The position numbers and the translations under genes were made by a program. A stretch of 64,000 nt of DNA, taken from Parabacteroides distasonis. GTDB taxonomy: Bacteria; Bacteroidota; Bacteroidia; Bacteroidales; Tannerellaceae. This document shows positions 1 to 9,409 of this stretch, in pieces. The notes under the pieces were generated by a model, which saw nothing but the letters and a program-made list of their open reading frames with translations, had not been told where the DNA came from and searched no databases. The stretch covers positions 62,001-126,000 of the forward strand of contig JAFBIR010000011.1 in assembly GCA_021531385.1 (NCBI GenBank), read 5' to 3'. Within the stretch, counting starts at the first letter, position 1. The number at the start of each line of letters is the position of its first letter.

Positions 1-2
1 TC

Positions 3-1256
3 ACGCAATATTTTCATAACCGGCTCTATTACATTGACATGAAGGGTATGCTTAGCTCTTTGCATGGCAGCGAGGAAGCCGTATCTGCATTACAACGCAG
101 CGCCACGCACTATTACCAACGTAGCTCTTCACAGGATTATCTCTCCGTAGATCCAACCCGTCGCTCCTTGACCGGTACTGGTGGTTACGTGAAAGTAGGG
201 CGTAAGGGCAATGCCAAATGGAGCTTCAGTGAAACCTTTACCTGGTCTTCACCCGGTTTTGACCTGAATGACATGGGCTACATGAAGGAGACTGATTATT
301 TACAAAACCTGACGGAAGTGGTATTTAAACACACCAACGTTTGGAAATCTTTCCGTTCAAACACCCTGACCTTCCAACAGAAGAATATCTGGAACAATGG
401 TGGGATAGCCACCAGCAACAACGCCTCTGCCCGCTGGCAGAGTATGTTGCTCAACCGCTTGGAATGGGATGTGAAAGAGACCTTCGGATGGAATTGGTTG
501 GATAGCCGTTTGCTGCGTGGAGGTCCGGACGTACGCTTCGGTTCCTATTTTCTCACCTCCGCGAAGGTGAATACCGACAAGGCTAAACGAGCGATGTTCA
601 CCTTGCAATATGAGGGCGACCACAACTTCGAAGGCAATCGCTTTAACACGCTCTCGCCGATGTTGACACTTCGCCTCGGCAATCACGTCTATTTCTCCGG
701 TCAGTTGAACTACTCATGGAACAACGACGAGATGCAATATGTAACCACCCTACAAAAGAACAGGTTGACCGGAACTCAACCCGTAGAGAATGATTACTTG
801 ATGGGCCATTTGAGCCAGAAGACCTACGGATTGACACTCAAGTTTCAGGTGAATGTCACCCCTGACATCTCCATCCAGTTCTATGGATCCCCCTTCACCT
901 CCATCGGCAAGTATGACAACTTCAAGCTTGCGGCAGACACCAAATCGCATGAATTTGAGGCTCGCACCACGCCCCTTACCGATTTATTGCTGACAGATAA
1001 CAGCTACACGGGCAAAGTGGGAGACAGCCAATACACGTTCAAGAACCCGAACTTCAGTTTCAACGAGTTTCGTTCAAACTTGGTGGTACGTTGGGAATAC
1101 TTGAGGGGATCGACAATTTACCTCGTTTGGGAGCATCAGATGTCGAACAAAGATGGTTGGTATCAGTCGGGTTGGGGACATAATTTGGATCGTATGTGGG
1201 GACTCCCCTCTACCAATACGCTCATGGTAAAAATGAATTATTGGTTTAACTTGTAA
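3..1256 (+). CDS. DUF5916-type outer-membrane protein, C-terminal part
   Basis: The reading frame is open from the window edge, so the 5' end is missing and the ATG at 39 is internal. About 417 residues are visible. They consist of alternating aromatic and polar beta strands typical of an outer-membrane barrel and end in YWFNL, with a terminal aromatic pattern as in barrel proteins. The segment RSNLVVRWEYLRGSTIYLVW near the end is characteristic of DUF5916, which in Bacteroidetes follows an N-terminal CBM9-like domain. The ligand or substrate is unknown. The family assignment comes from remembered motif similarity and is fairly secure; the function is not. Confidence 0.75.
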   Translation, partial: TQYFHNRLYYIDMKGMLSSLHGSEEAVSALQRSATHYYQRSSSQDYLSVDPTRRSLTGTGGYVKVGRKGNAKWSFSETFTWSSPGFDLNDMGYMKETDYLQNLTEVVFKHTNVWKSFRSNTLTFQQKNIWNNGGIATSNNASARWQSMLLNRLEWDVKETFGWNWLDSRLLRGGPDVRFGSYFLTSAKVNTDKAKRAMFTLQYEGDHNFEGNRFNTLSPMLTLRLGNHVYFSGQLNYSWNNDEMQYVTTLQKNRLTGTQPVENDYLMGHLSQKTYGLTLKFQVNVTPDISIQFYGSPFTSIGKYDNFKLAADTKSHEFEARTTPLTDLLLTDNSYTGKVGDSQYTFKNPNFSFNEFRSNLVVRWEYLRGSTIYLVWEHQMSNKDGWYQSGWGHNLDRMWGLPSTNTLMVKMNYWFNL

Positions 1257-1281
1257 ATATGCGAGAGAAACCGTAGCTTTG
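1250..1281 (+). promoter_or_regulatory. Bacteroidetes-type promoter for pspC-uvrB
   Basis: A -33 element CTTG (1250-1253) is followed after 20 bases by a -7 element TAGCTTTG (1274-1281). The -33 box overlaps the stop codon region of the preceding gene. The likely transcript starts near 1287, about 28 bases before the pspC start. Confidence 0.55.
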
Positions 1282-1314
1282 TAGAATTAAACTAAACTTT
1301 AAAGCATCAGTACT

Positions 1315-1503
1315 ATGGCAGAAAAAAAATTGACCCGTTCCAACAACAAAATGATTGGTGGTGTATGCGCAGGAATCGCAGATTATTTAGGATTAGATCC
1401 AACAATCGTACGAATCGCATGGATCCTAACGGTGTTCTTTGCCGGATTTGGCATCTTGCTCTACTTGATTCTTTGGATTGTCATGCCTAAGGCAATAGGT
1501 TGA
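1315..1503 (+). CDS. PspC domain small membrane protein
   Basis: A 62-residue protein made almost entirely of one PspC domain: a cytoplasmic start with KLTRSNNKMIGGVCAGIADYLG, then a hydrophobic segment (about residues 33-57) ending in WIVMPKA. Stand-alone PspC proteins are inner-membrane proteins linked to envelope stress; no PspA or PspB neighbours are visible here. It lies 13 bases before uvrB and probably shares its transcript. The family call is secure; the role in this organism is not known. Confidence 0.85.
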   Translation: MAEKKLTRSNNKMIGGVCAGIADYLGLDPTIVRIAWILTVFFAGFGILLYLILWIVMPKAIG

Positions 1504-1516
1504 TTCATCTATCACT

Positions 1517-3547
1517 ATGGCATTTGAGTTATCCTCTTCTTTCAACCCTACAGGAGACCAACCGGAAGCGATAGCCGCTTTATCGGAAGGGATCAAGCAG
1601 GGCATACCTTTTCAAACCCTGCTGGGTGTCACGGGATCGGGAAAAACCTTCACGATTGCCAATGTCATCCAGCAGGTACAACGGCCTACGTTGATCTTGA
1701 GTCATAACAAGACCTTGGCCGCCCAACTCTACAGTGAGTTCAAGGCTTTTTTTCCGAACAACGCTGTGGAGTATTTTGTCTCCTATTATGACTACTACCA
1801 GCCGGAGGCCTATCTGCCCCAAACAGATACCTACATTGAAAAAGATTTAGCGATCAACGAGGAGATAGACAAATTACGTCTGCGCGCAACAGCCTCTTTG
1901 CTCTCCGGACGAAAGGATGTAATTGTTGTCTCATCGGTTTCTTGTCTCTACGGTATGGCTGATCCTACCGCTTTTGCCGCTAAAGTTACCCATATTGAAC
2001 GGGGTATGCGGATAGATCGAGATGAGTTGTTGCGCCGTTTTGTGGATGCACTTTACATTAATAATAAATTAGACTTCAACCGAGGCTGTTTCCGAGCGAA
2101 CGGTGATACCGTGGATATTTTCCCTGCCATCGAGACGTTTGAGGGATTGGCTTATCGCATTGAGTTTTGGGATGATGAGATTGATCGCATCTCCTCATTT
2201 GATCCAACCACCGGAGAGGAATTTGCCGAACAAGAGGAGCTGAACATCTATCCCACGAACCTTTTTGTCACTACCCAAGAACGCATTAACCAAGCGATTA
2301 GTCAAATTGATGTGGACTTAGGTACACAAGTTAATTATTTGAAAGAGATTGGTAAACCGTATGAAGCGAAACGGCTCTATGAACGGGTCACTTTTGACTT
2401 AGAGATGATCCGAGAGCTGGGTCATTGCTCTGGCATCGAGAACTACTCTCGTTATTTCGACGGACGAGGAGCTGGCGATCGTCCCTTTTGCCTATTAGAC
2501 TACTTCCCCAAAGACTTCTTGCTGGTGGTGGATGAGAGCCATGTGACCATTCCGCAGATTCGGGCGATGTATGGAGGCGACTACGCACGCAAAAAAAACT
2601 TGGTGGATTATGGATTCCGTCTGCCTGCCGCCATGGATAACCGCCCCTTGACTTTTGAGGAGTTTGAGTCGATGACTCCCTTGGCGATCTATGTCAGTGC
2701 GACCCCTGCCGATTATGAGTTGGCCAAAAGTGAAGGAGTAGTTGTAGAGCAAGTTATTCGTCCTACCGGCTTATTAGACCCATTGATTGAGGTACGTCCC
2801 TCCTTGAACCAGATTGATGATCTGTTGGAGGAGATTACCCAACGCGCTGAGCGTGACGAGCGCGTCTTAGTGACCACTCTCACCAAACGCATGGCAGAAG
2901 AATTGACTCAATATTTGACTCGTATGGGGGTACGCTGCAACTACATCCATAGCGATGTGGATACCTTGGAACGGGTGCAAATCATGGATGACTTACGAAA
3001 AGGATTATTCGATGTATTGGTGGGAGTCAATCTGTTACGTGAGGGATTGGACCTGCCAGAAGTCTCCTTAGTAGCCATCTTGGATGCGGACAAGGAGGGT
3101 TTCCTTCGCTCACACCGCTCCTTAACTCAGACAGCCGGTCGTGCGGCCCGTAACGTCAACGGCAAAGTCATCTTCTATGCCGATAAGATTACCGACAGTA
3201 TGCGACTCACCATGGAAGAGACCAACCGACGCAGAGAAAAGCAAATGGCCTACAACGAGGCACATGGCATCACACCCAAACAGGTGATGAAAAATAGCGT
3301 CTCTCTTTTGGCAGAGAAACAGCCAACCGTTGAGCCGTATGCTTATGTAGAACCCGCGTGCAGCCAAGTGGCCGATCCGATCGTGCAATATATGACCAAG
3401 GCGCAGTTGGAGAAAACCATTGAACGTACCCGCAAACAAATGACGGAGGCAGCCAAGAAGTTAGAGTTTATCGAGGCGGCTCAATACCGGGATGAATTGA
3501 TTAAACTGGAAGATTTATTAAAAAGCAAACAAGCAGAATCGAAATGA
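1517..3547 (+). CDS. uvrB: UvrABC excision nuclease subunit B
   Basis: Damage-verification helicase of nucleotide excision repair: it receives damaged DNA from UvrA and recruits UvrC for incision. At 676 residues it has the usual length. Visible are the Walker A motif GVTGSGKT (about 38-45), the beta-hairpin region with YYDYYQPEAY, the DESH motif of helicase motif II (about 339-342), the C-terminal helicase motifs and a terminal UVR motif (about 635-670) that contacts UvrC. It sits between pspC and the DUF1460 gene, whose ATG overlaps the uvrB stop (ATGA), suggesting translational coupling. Confidence 0.97.
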   Translation: MAFELSSSFNPTGDQPEAIAALSEGIKQGIPFQTLLGVTGSGKTFTIANVIQQVQRPTLILSHNKTLAAQLYSEFKAFFPNNAVEYFVSYYDYYQPEAYLPQTDTYIEKDLAINEEIDKLRLRATASLLSGRKDVIVVSSVSCLYGMADPTAFAAKVTHIERGMRIDRDELLRRFVDALYINNKLDFNRGCFRANGDTVDIFPAIETFEGLAYRIEFWDDEIDRISSFDPTTGEEFAEQEELNIYPTNLFVTTQERINQAISQIDVDLGTQVNYLKEIGKPYEAKRLYERVTFDLEMIRELGHCSGIENYSRYFDGRGAGDRPFCLLDYFPKDFLLVVDESHVTIPQIRAMYGGDYARKKNLVDYGFRLPAAMDNRPLTFEEFESMTPLAIYVSATPADYELAKSEGVVVEQVIRPTGLLDPLIEVRPSLNQIDDLLEEITQRAERDERVLVTTLTKRMAEELTQYLTRMGVRCNYIHSDVDTLERVQIMDDLRKGLFDVLVGVNLLREGLDLPEVSLVAILDADKEGFLRSHRSLTQTAGRAARNVNGKVIFYADKITDSMRLTMEETNRRREKQMAYNEAHGITPKQVMKNSVSLLAEKQPTVEPYAYVEPACSQVADPIVQYMTKAQLEKTIERTRKQMTEAAKKLEFIEAAQYRDELIKLEDLLKSKQAESK

Positions 3548-4404
3548 AACAGATCGAAAAATGGCTGAGCGTATGCCTTTTGCTCTTTTGGACGCTCGCT
3601 TTGAACGCTCAACAAACCGAACGAAGAGCCTATTACACCCCAGAGGATAAGGTTATCTTTCAACGGTATATCGACACCATGCAATCGAAGCGCACCCTGC
3701 CCATGAACGAATTGATGATTCAAACAGCCCTCTTTTTCGAAGGTACCCCTTATGTGGCCTCGACCTTGGAGAAAGAGCCGGAAGGTCTGGTTATCAATCT
3801 CCGAGAATTGGATTGTACGACTTTCATGGAGACTGTGTTAGCGCTTTGCCGCACCTTGAAAGGTGATCAACACACCTTCGAAGCCTATTGTGATCACCTG
3901 CAATACCTGCGTTATCGCCACGGAACGATCACGGACTATACCGATCGTCTGCATTACATGGCCGATTGGTTTTACGAGAATGAGCGGAAAGGAATCGTAA
4001 AAAATATAGCCCAGACCATTGGTGGTGAATCCCTTACACTTAACCTTTCCTTTATCTCTACCCATCCGGACAGCTACAAACAATTGAAAGGGCATCCCGA
4101 GTTGGTACAGAAAATGGAACAGAAAGAGCGAGAGATTAACCAACGTTCCCATTATTACCTGCCCAAGGAAAACATCAACACCCACTCATCCGGCATACAA
4201 GATGGAGATATCCTCTGTTTTGCGACGACAGTGAAAGGATTGGATGTAACTCATGTAGCCTTGGCCTATTGGCGAGAGGGAGAATTGCGTTTCATCCACG
4301 CCTCCCTATCAGCCATGAAAGTGATTGTTCAGAACGGCTCTTTGCAAGACTACGCGAACAACATAAAAAGTTGCAAAGGGTTATTAATAGCCCGTCCTTT
4401 ATAA
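3544..4404 (+). CDS. DUF1460 family amidase-like hydrolase (exported)
   Basis: A 286-residue protein with a signal peptide (residues 1-22, ending LNAQQ). It matches the DUF1460 / N-acetylmuramoyl-L-alanine amidase-like family, which has an NlpC/P60-like papain fold. LRELDCTTFMETVLAL supplies the likely nucleophilic cysteine (about residue 95), and GDILCFATTVKGLDVTHVAL contains the likely catalytic histidine. Substrates in this family are peptidoglycan fragments; the substrate here is not shown. The start overlaps the uvrB stop codon by four bases, and a hairpin follows the stop. Confidence 0.8.
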   Translation: MKQIEKWLSVCLLLFWTLALNAQQTERRAYYTPEDKVIFQRYIDTMQSKRTLPMNELMIQTALFFEGTPYVASTLEKEPEGLVINLRELDCTTFMETVLALCRTLKGDQHTFEAYCDHLQYLRYRHGTITDYTDRLHYMADWFYENERKGIVKNIAQTIGGESLTLNLSFISTHPDSYKQLKGHPELVQKMEQKEREINQRSHYYLPKENINTHSSGIQDGDILCFATTVKGLDVTHVALAYWREGELRFIHASLSAMKVIVQNGSLQDYANNIKSCKGLLIARPL

Positions 4405-4407
4405 GTT

Positions 4408-4441
4408 AAACGGCCATTTAAGCCTCACTTTTTAGCCGTTT
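4408..4441 (+). terminator. Weak hairpin terminator after DUF1460 gene
   Basis: AAACGGC (4408-4414) pairs with GCCGTTT (4435-4441) around a 20-base loop, followed by only a short T stretch. It is plausible as the end of the pspC-uvrB-DUF1460 transcript, but the long loop makes it weak. Confidence 0.4.
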
Positions 4442-4470
4442 TATGTAAACAAAGCTGAATTTTTCTCAGA

Positions 4471-4505
4471 TTGCATGATGTATAACTGAGAAAATTGTAT
4501 ATTTG
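4471..4505 (+). promoter_or_regulatory. Promoter of the Crp/Fnr-type regulator gene
   Basis: A perfect -7 element TATATTTG lies at 4498-4505. The best -33 match is TTG at 4471-4473, giving a 24-base gap that is longer than usual, so the -33 assignment is uncertain. The predicted transcript would start about 22 bases before the GTG start codon. Confidence 0.45.
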
Positions 4506-4533
4506 TGCTCGATAAGTATGTTATAGAGCAGTC

Positions 4534-5235
4534 GTGGTTAAACAATCAAGAGAAGAGGTCGATTTATCGGCCAGTATATCAGAGGTATGGAGGGTTCTGA
4601 CCGACAAAGAGCGGGAAATCCTCCGGAGTAATTCAACGATCCAGCACTTCAAACGTAACGAGTTGATCTACTGCATGGGCGATGAACCAAAGGAAATGAT
4701 GTGCTTATTAAAAGGAAAGGTAAAAATCTCCAAAGATGGCGTAGGTGGCAGAAGCCAAATCATCCGAATGATCAAACCGGTTCAATATTTTGGCTATCGT
4801 GCGAGCTTTGCGCAAGAGAACTACCTGACAAACGCTTCCGCCTTCGAGGCTTCTACGGTATGTATGATCCCGATGACGGTCGTGACAAACCTTCTGATGA
4901 GCAATCCGAATTTGGCCATGTTTTTCATTCGTCAATTATCGGTGGACTTAGGTGTCGCTGATGAACGCACCGTGAACCTAACGCAGAAGCATATTCGAGG
5001 ACGTTTGGCGGAGTCATTGTTGTTCTTAAAAGATAGTTACGGATTGGAGGAAGATGGTGCCACCTTGAGTATCTATTTAGCACGTGAGGATTTGGCCAAC
5101 TTGTCAAATATGACCACCTCGAATGCGATTCGCACCCTCTCCACCTTTGTAGCTGAGCGCATTATTGCCTTGGACGGCCGAAAGATCAAACTGATCGACG
5201 AAGAGCGATTACGTAAAATCAGCAAGATGGGATAA
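4534..5235 (+). CDS. Crp/Fnr family transcriptional regulator
   Basis: A 233-residue regulator with an N-terminal cyclic-nucleotide-binding-type beta-roll (about 25-125), a connecting helix and a C-terminal winged helix (about 150-225) with TTSNAIRTLSTFVAERII as recognition region. There is no N-terminal cysteine cluster of the FNR type, so an Fe-S oxygen sensor is unlikely. The start is GTG: the nearest upstream ATG (4518) is out of frame and no in-frame ATG precedes the conserved domain. The gene is monocistronic between its own promoter and a strong bidirectional terminator. Effector and targets cannot be read from the sequence. Confidence 0.85.
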   Translation: MVKQSREEVDLSASISEVWRVLTDKEREILRSNSTIQHFKRNELIYCMGDEPKEMMCLLKGKVKISKDGVGGRSQIIRMIKPVQYFGYRASFAQENYLTNASAFEASTVCMIPMTVVTNLLMSNPNLAMFFIRQLSVDLGVADERTVNLTQKHIRGRLAESLLFLKDSYGLEEDGATLSIYLAREDLANLSNMTTSNAIRTLSTFVAERIIALDGRKIKLIDEERLRKISKMG

Positions 5236-5251
5236 GTTTTTTCCTAAGCAT

Positions 5252-5291
5252 AAAGAAGCGTTCATGCTCTTCGGAACATGAACGCTTCTTT
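5252..5291. terminator. Strong bidirectional terminator
   Basis: A perfect 15-base stem (5252-5266 with 5277-5291, AAAGAAGCGTTCATG and its complement) encloses a 10-base loop. A/T runs on both sides allow it to end both the Crp/Fnr gene (plus) and kdsA (minus), whose stop codon is two bases away. Confidence 0.9.
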
Positions 5292-5292
5292 A

Positions 5293-6102
5293 TTAAGCTT
5301 TGATCGCCTCTCTGATACGAACCAAACGAGTCAGCAAATCTTCTAAAAGGTCCAACCGTAACATATTTGCGCCATCTGATTTGGCCGTAGTTGGATCTGG
5401 ATGTGTTTCAATGAACAGGCCATCCGCTCCCACCGCAATCGCAGCCTTCGCTATCGTACCGATTAAAGCAGGCAGACCGCCTGTTACCCCCGAAGTTTGA
5501 TTGGGTTGTTGCAAAGAATGCGTCACATCCATCACTACCGGTGCTCCAGTTAACGCTTGCATCTGTGGAATACCTCGAAAATCAACCACCAAATCTGTAT
5601 AACCAAAGGTGGTACCTCGCTCCGTGATCATCACCTGCGGATTGCCCGCATCTCTCACCTTCTGAACGGCGAATTGCATCGCTGCCGGCGACAAGAATTG
5701 TCCTTTCTTGATATTGACTAACTTACCTGTCTGAGCCGCTGCCACCAATAGGTCGGTCTGCCGACAAAGGAAAGCCGGAATCTGCAGCACATCCACATAT
5801 TCCGCCGCCATAGCCGCCTCATGCGTCTCATGAATATCTGTCACCGTAGGAATATGAAAAGTCTCTCCTACCTTTCGCAAGATCTTCAAAGCCTTCTCGT
5901 CACCAATCCCTGTAAAAGAATCCAGACGCGAGCGATTCGCTTTGCGATAGGACCCCTTGAACACATACGGAATATGTAGTTTTTCCGTAATCGTAACCAC
6001 CTTCTCCGCTATGTGCATCGCCATCGTTTCGCCCTCAATGGCACATGGCCCAGCCATCAGAAAGAAATTAGCTGTATTCGTTAAATCATTTATTGCTAAC
6101 AT
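5293..6102 (-). CDS. kdsA: 2-dehydro-3-deoxyphosphooctonate aldolase (KDO-8-P synthase)
   Basis: Condenses phosphoenolpyruvate with arabinose 5-phosphate to KDO 8-phosphate for lipopolysaccharide core synthesis in the cytoplasm. The 269-residue protein shows YVFKGSYRKANRS, the QTDLLVAAA substrate loop and IETHPDP. The early motif AGPCAIEG has a cysteine where the E. coli metal-independent enzyme has asparagine, so this is the metal-dependent class. It is the last gene of a miaA-kdsA pair (39-base gap). Confidence 0.96.
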   Translation of the reverse strand: MLAINDLTNTANFFLMAGPCAIEGETMAMHIAEKVVTITEKLHIPYVFKGSYRKANRSRLDSFTGIGDEKALKILRKVGETFHIPTVTDIHETHEAAMAAEYVDVLQIPAFLCRQTDLLVAAAQTGKLVNIKKGQFLSPAAMQFAVQKVRDAGNPQVMITERGTTFGYTDLVVDFRGIPQMQALTGAPVVMDVTHSLQQPNQTSGVTGGLPALIGTIAKAAIAVGADGLFIETHPDPTTAKSDGANMLRLDLLEDLLTRLVRIREAIKA

Positions 6103-6141
6103 ATTGAATTTCGTTTATGAATGACACAATCATCTATGACT

Positions 6142-7056
6142 TTATCTCAGCCAAGTCAAAATCTGTTCCACTTTATCCGCCATCGGCAAGGTGGCATCCA
6201 ACCAATGAATGGTACAGCCTCTGCGTTCCATTCCTCTGAACCACGTCATCTGCCGTTTTGCGAATTGATGAATAGCGATCTCCAACTGACTGACCATCTC
6301 TTCATAAGTCAGTTTCCCTATTATATATAAGGTAAGAAATTTATATTCCAAGCCATAATAGATCAGATCCTCCGGAGCTACCCCATTGGATAGGATACGG
6401 CGCACCTCATCCACCATCCCTTCATCCAAACGCGCACGTAATCGCCTGGAAATCTTCTCTCTCCGCAACCCTCGATCTATATCCACACCCACAATCAAAC
6501 TATTGAGTGGCGCATACTCACGCACATCTGGCGCTTGCGTACGATAAAACTCCTCAATCTCAATCGCCCGGATAGCCCGCTGCACCGAATCCACATCGGT
6601 CTTGTTATGCAACACCTTATAACTGGCCAAGATCGTTTCCAGTTCAGAGAGACTTTTACCGCCCAAACGTTCACGCAAAGCAGGATTTGGAGGCACATCC
6701 AGCAGCTTATAGCCTTTCAGCACCGCTTCGATATACAATCCTGTACCTCCACAAAGAATAGGCAGCAGGCCTCGCTCCCGCAAAGCAGTAAACACTCGGA
6801 AAAAGTCATGCTGATACTCAAACACATTGTATTTATAGCCAGGATCGCAGATATCAATCAAATGATAGGAAATCGACTTTCCATCCACGACATAATCCGC
6901 CAAGTCTTTTCCCGTTCCAATATCCATCCCTCGGTAAAGTTGACGGGAATCGGCACTGATGATCTCCGTATCCAATCGAGCAGCCAAGGCAGCCGCCAAA
7001 GCCGTCTTGCCGGAAGCCGTAGGCCCTAAAATCGTAATCAATTCGTAGTTGTTCAT
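6142..7056 (-). CDS. miaA: tRNA dimethylallyltransferase
   Basis: Transfers a dimethylallyl group to A37 of tRNAs that read codons starting with U. The 304-residue protein has the P-loop GPTASGKT (about 11-18), DSRQLYRGMDIGTGKD and the LCGGTGLYIEA motif. It lies upstream of kdsA on the same strand and starts after the gapA terminator. No separate promoter was evident in the short gap. Confidence 0.96.
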   Translation of the reverse strand: MNNYELITILGPTASGKTALAAALAARLDTEIISADSRQLYRGMDIGTGKDLADYVVDGKSISYHLIDICDPGYKYNVFEYQHDFFRVFTALRERGLLPILCGGTGLYIEAVLKGYKLLDVPPNPALRERLGGKSLSELETILASYKVLHNKTDVDSVQRAIRAIEIEEFYRTQAPDVREYAPLNSLIVGVDIDRGLRREKISRRLRARLDEGMVDEVRRILSNGVAPEDLIYYGLEYKFLTLYIIGKLTYEEMVSQLEIAIHQFAKRQMTWFRGMERRGCTIHWLDATLPMADKVEQILTWLR

Positions 7057-7087
7057 ACCGCGAACTTACGAAATTTCCAGCGGATAC

Positions 7088-7116
7088 AAAAAAAGCCGCA
7101 CCCCGAAGGATGCGGC
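7088..7116 (-). terminator. Intrinsic terminator of gapA
   Basis: On the minus strand GCCGCATCC, a TTCG-containing turn and GGGTGCGGC are followed by seven T residues. It lies directly downstream of the gapA stop codon and upstream of miaA. Confidence 0.9.
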
Positions 7117-7145
7117 CCTAAATCATATAATCAAATGTTTACTGA

Positions 7146-8180
<1,035 letters not shown>

Positions 8181-8213
8181 TTAATAATAAATTCGTTGAT
8201 CTGATTCAGTCTG

Positions 8214-8263
8214 ACGGGGAAGCACTCAACCTTTCACCCCCGTTTTTCAACGCTGCAAATTTA
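8214..8263 (-). promoter_or_regulatory. gapA promoter -7 box and 5' UTR hairpin
   Basis: The minus strand has TAAATTTG (8256-8263), a good -7 match, but no clear -33 box at the right distance. The resulting leader contains a hairpin of ACGGGG/CCCCGT (8238-8243 with 8214-8219) and an A/T-rich run before the start codon. Confidence 0.4.
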
Positions 8264-8338
8264 CTTATGTTTTTTGGATTAGCCCGTATGTTCCACACGG
8301 AAAAAACATGTCCTATAACATAAATTAATTGTTGCAGC

Positions 8339-8731
8339 TTACTCCTTTTTAGAAAAGAGGAGCCGAGAAAACCATTTCCTCACTTTTTTAATTCCCCAAG
8401 TCATAATTATAGGTTGCGCCACCTCCCATGCGACAGGCAAAAGACCCTTCCCGACAGCCAAGAGATCCCCCCATCCCCAAGGCATCGCCGGAGCGGCTGC
8501 CGCGGTTTGGTTAGCTGACGCTTTCGCCGTCTGTTTCTTATTTCCTCCAGGGAACAATAAAGCAGAGAGGCCAGATAGCAACAAGCTACCTGCGTGCGCC
8601 TGGATATAGGCACAATCAGCATTTAATTTGATCTTGCGCAACTCACACTCCTCGGTTACACGTTGCTTCTCATGGAGCAACCGTTCCAGCGGTGTCAGCG
8701 TCTGCGGCAGGTTTGTCGTTTGTTGTCTCAT
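8339..8731 (-). CDS. Hypothetical protein of envelope-stress operon
   Basis: About 130 residues with a charged helical N-terminus (RLLHEKQRVTEECELRKIKL), an Ala/Gly-rich middle and a basic C-terminal tail; one or two weak hydrophobic stretches suggest membrane association. No family was recognised. The frame stays open to an ATG at 8773; I prefer the ATG at 8731 because it reduces the overlap with the preceding gene from about 100 to 62 bases, but even so the two genes overlap in different frames. Its place behind YtxH and holin-like genes suggests a shared envelope role. Confidence 0.55.
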   Translation of the reverse strand: MRQQTTNLPQTLTPLERLLHEKQRVTEECELRKIKLNADCAYIQAHAGSLLLSGLSALLFPGGNKKQTAKASANQTAAAAPAMPWGWGDLLAVGKGLLPVAWEVAQPIIMTWGIKKVRKWFSRLLFSKKE

Positions 8732-9086
8732 TCCTCTTTTCGTCGTTGGATAGCAAGGTAGCGATGACCTCATTTAATACTTTTGTCGTGATAATCTCTC
8801 GGTTACGAATGATGAGCCCCATCAGTAGCAGATAAAGCACCGCCACCAGCCCAAAGCCCGCACCCGTAACACCAATCCACTCTCCCAAGAAAAAGCCTAA
8901 GGCCAGGAAGATGAACAGGATCGCAAAAAAAGCGAGAAAGAGCAGCACTAAACCATACGAGAGGACGGCTATCACCTTACCCGTCCGCTCGTAGGTATTG
9001 AGCTTAAGCAGCTCCAGTTTGAGCTCAACAAAGGCTGATACGTCTTCCCTAAGCTCTTGAATGATCGTGTTAGGATCTTTCTCCAT
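8670..9086 (-). CDS. Holin-like (PF07332-type) membrane protein
   Basis: A 138-residue protein with a cytoplasmic helix (residues 1-40), two long hydrophobic segments (about 42-70 and 75-98) and a polar tail rich in Asn, Ala and Asp. This is the layout of the phage holin superfamily 6 / DUF1469 proteins that occur in many non-phage genomes together with YtxH proteins. No phage genes are nearby, so a lysis role is unlikely. It starts nine bases after the YtxH stop and its 3' end overlaps the next gene. Confidence 0.75.
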   Translation of the reverse strand: MEKDPNTIIQELREDVSAFVELKLELLKLNTYERTGKVIAVLSYGLVLLFLAFFAILFIFLALGFFLGEWIGVTGAGFGLVAVLYLLLMGLIIRNREIITTKVLNEVIATLLSNDEKRNETTNDKPAADADTAGTVAP

Positions 9087-9095
9087 AAGCGAGGA

Positions 9096-9314
9096 TTATT
9101 CAGCTGTCGCCTCTGTGGCAGCCGCAGCAGCCTCTTTTCCCTCTCTGTATTTCGCCAAGGCAGAGTTAAAACCCTCTTTTACCTTACCTACCACGCCATT
9201 CAACTCTTCCAGCAATTGCTCTCTTTTGTCTGTAGCAGCCAAATATCCTACGGCCGCACCTACAGCTGCACCTACTACGAGGCCCAGCAACAACTTAGAA
9301 TCTACGCTTTTCAT
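9096..9314 (-). CDS. YtxH domain protein
   Basis: A 72-residue protein with a glycine-zipper type membrane segment (GLVVGAAVGAAVGYLAA, about 11-27) followed by an amphipathic Lys/Glu-rich helix and an Ala/Glu tail, as in YtxH / gas-vesicle-like general stress proteins. It is the first gene of a three-gene minus-strand operon with the holin-like protein and a hypothetical protein. Confidence 0.8.
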   Translation of the reverse strand: MKSVDSKLLLGLVVGAAVGAAVGYLAATDKREQLLEELNGVVGKVKEGFNSALAKYREGKEAAAAATEATAE

Positions 9315-9409
9315 GATCGTTTCTGTTTTTAATTAGTAATTGTATTTGGATAACGTTTTTACTTCTTGTATAGTTTATCGACCACTTCGTTTTTTATCGT
9401 TAAACATTG

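Noticed and set aside
6535-7029. Long antisense frames opposite miaA, gapA, purF-like, porE-like and radA genes.
   Set aside because: They are reading-frame shadows of well-identified genes, with no family features or start signals.
8339-9314. Holin-like gene as evidence of a prophage.
   Set aside because: No other phage genes are present, and this family commonly occurs with YtxH proteins in non-phage operons.
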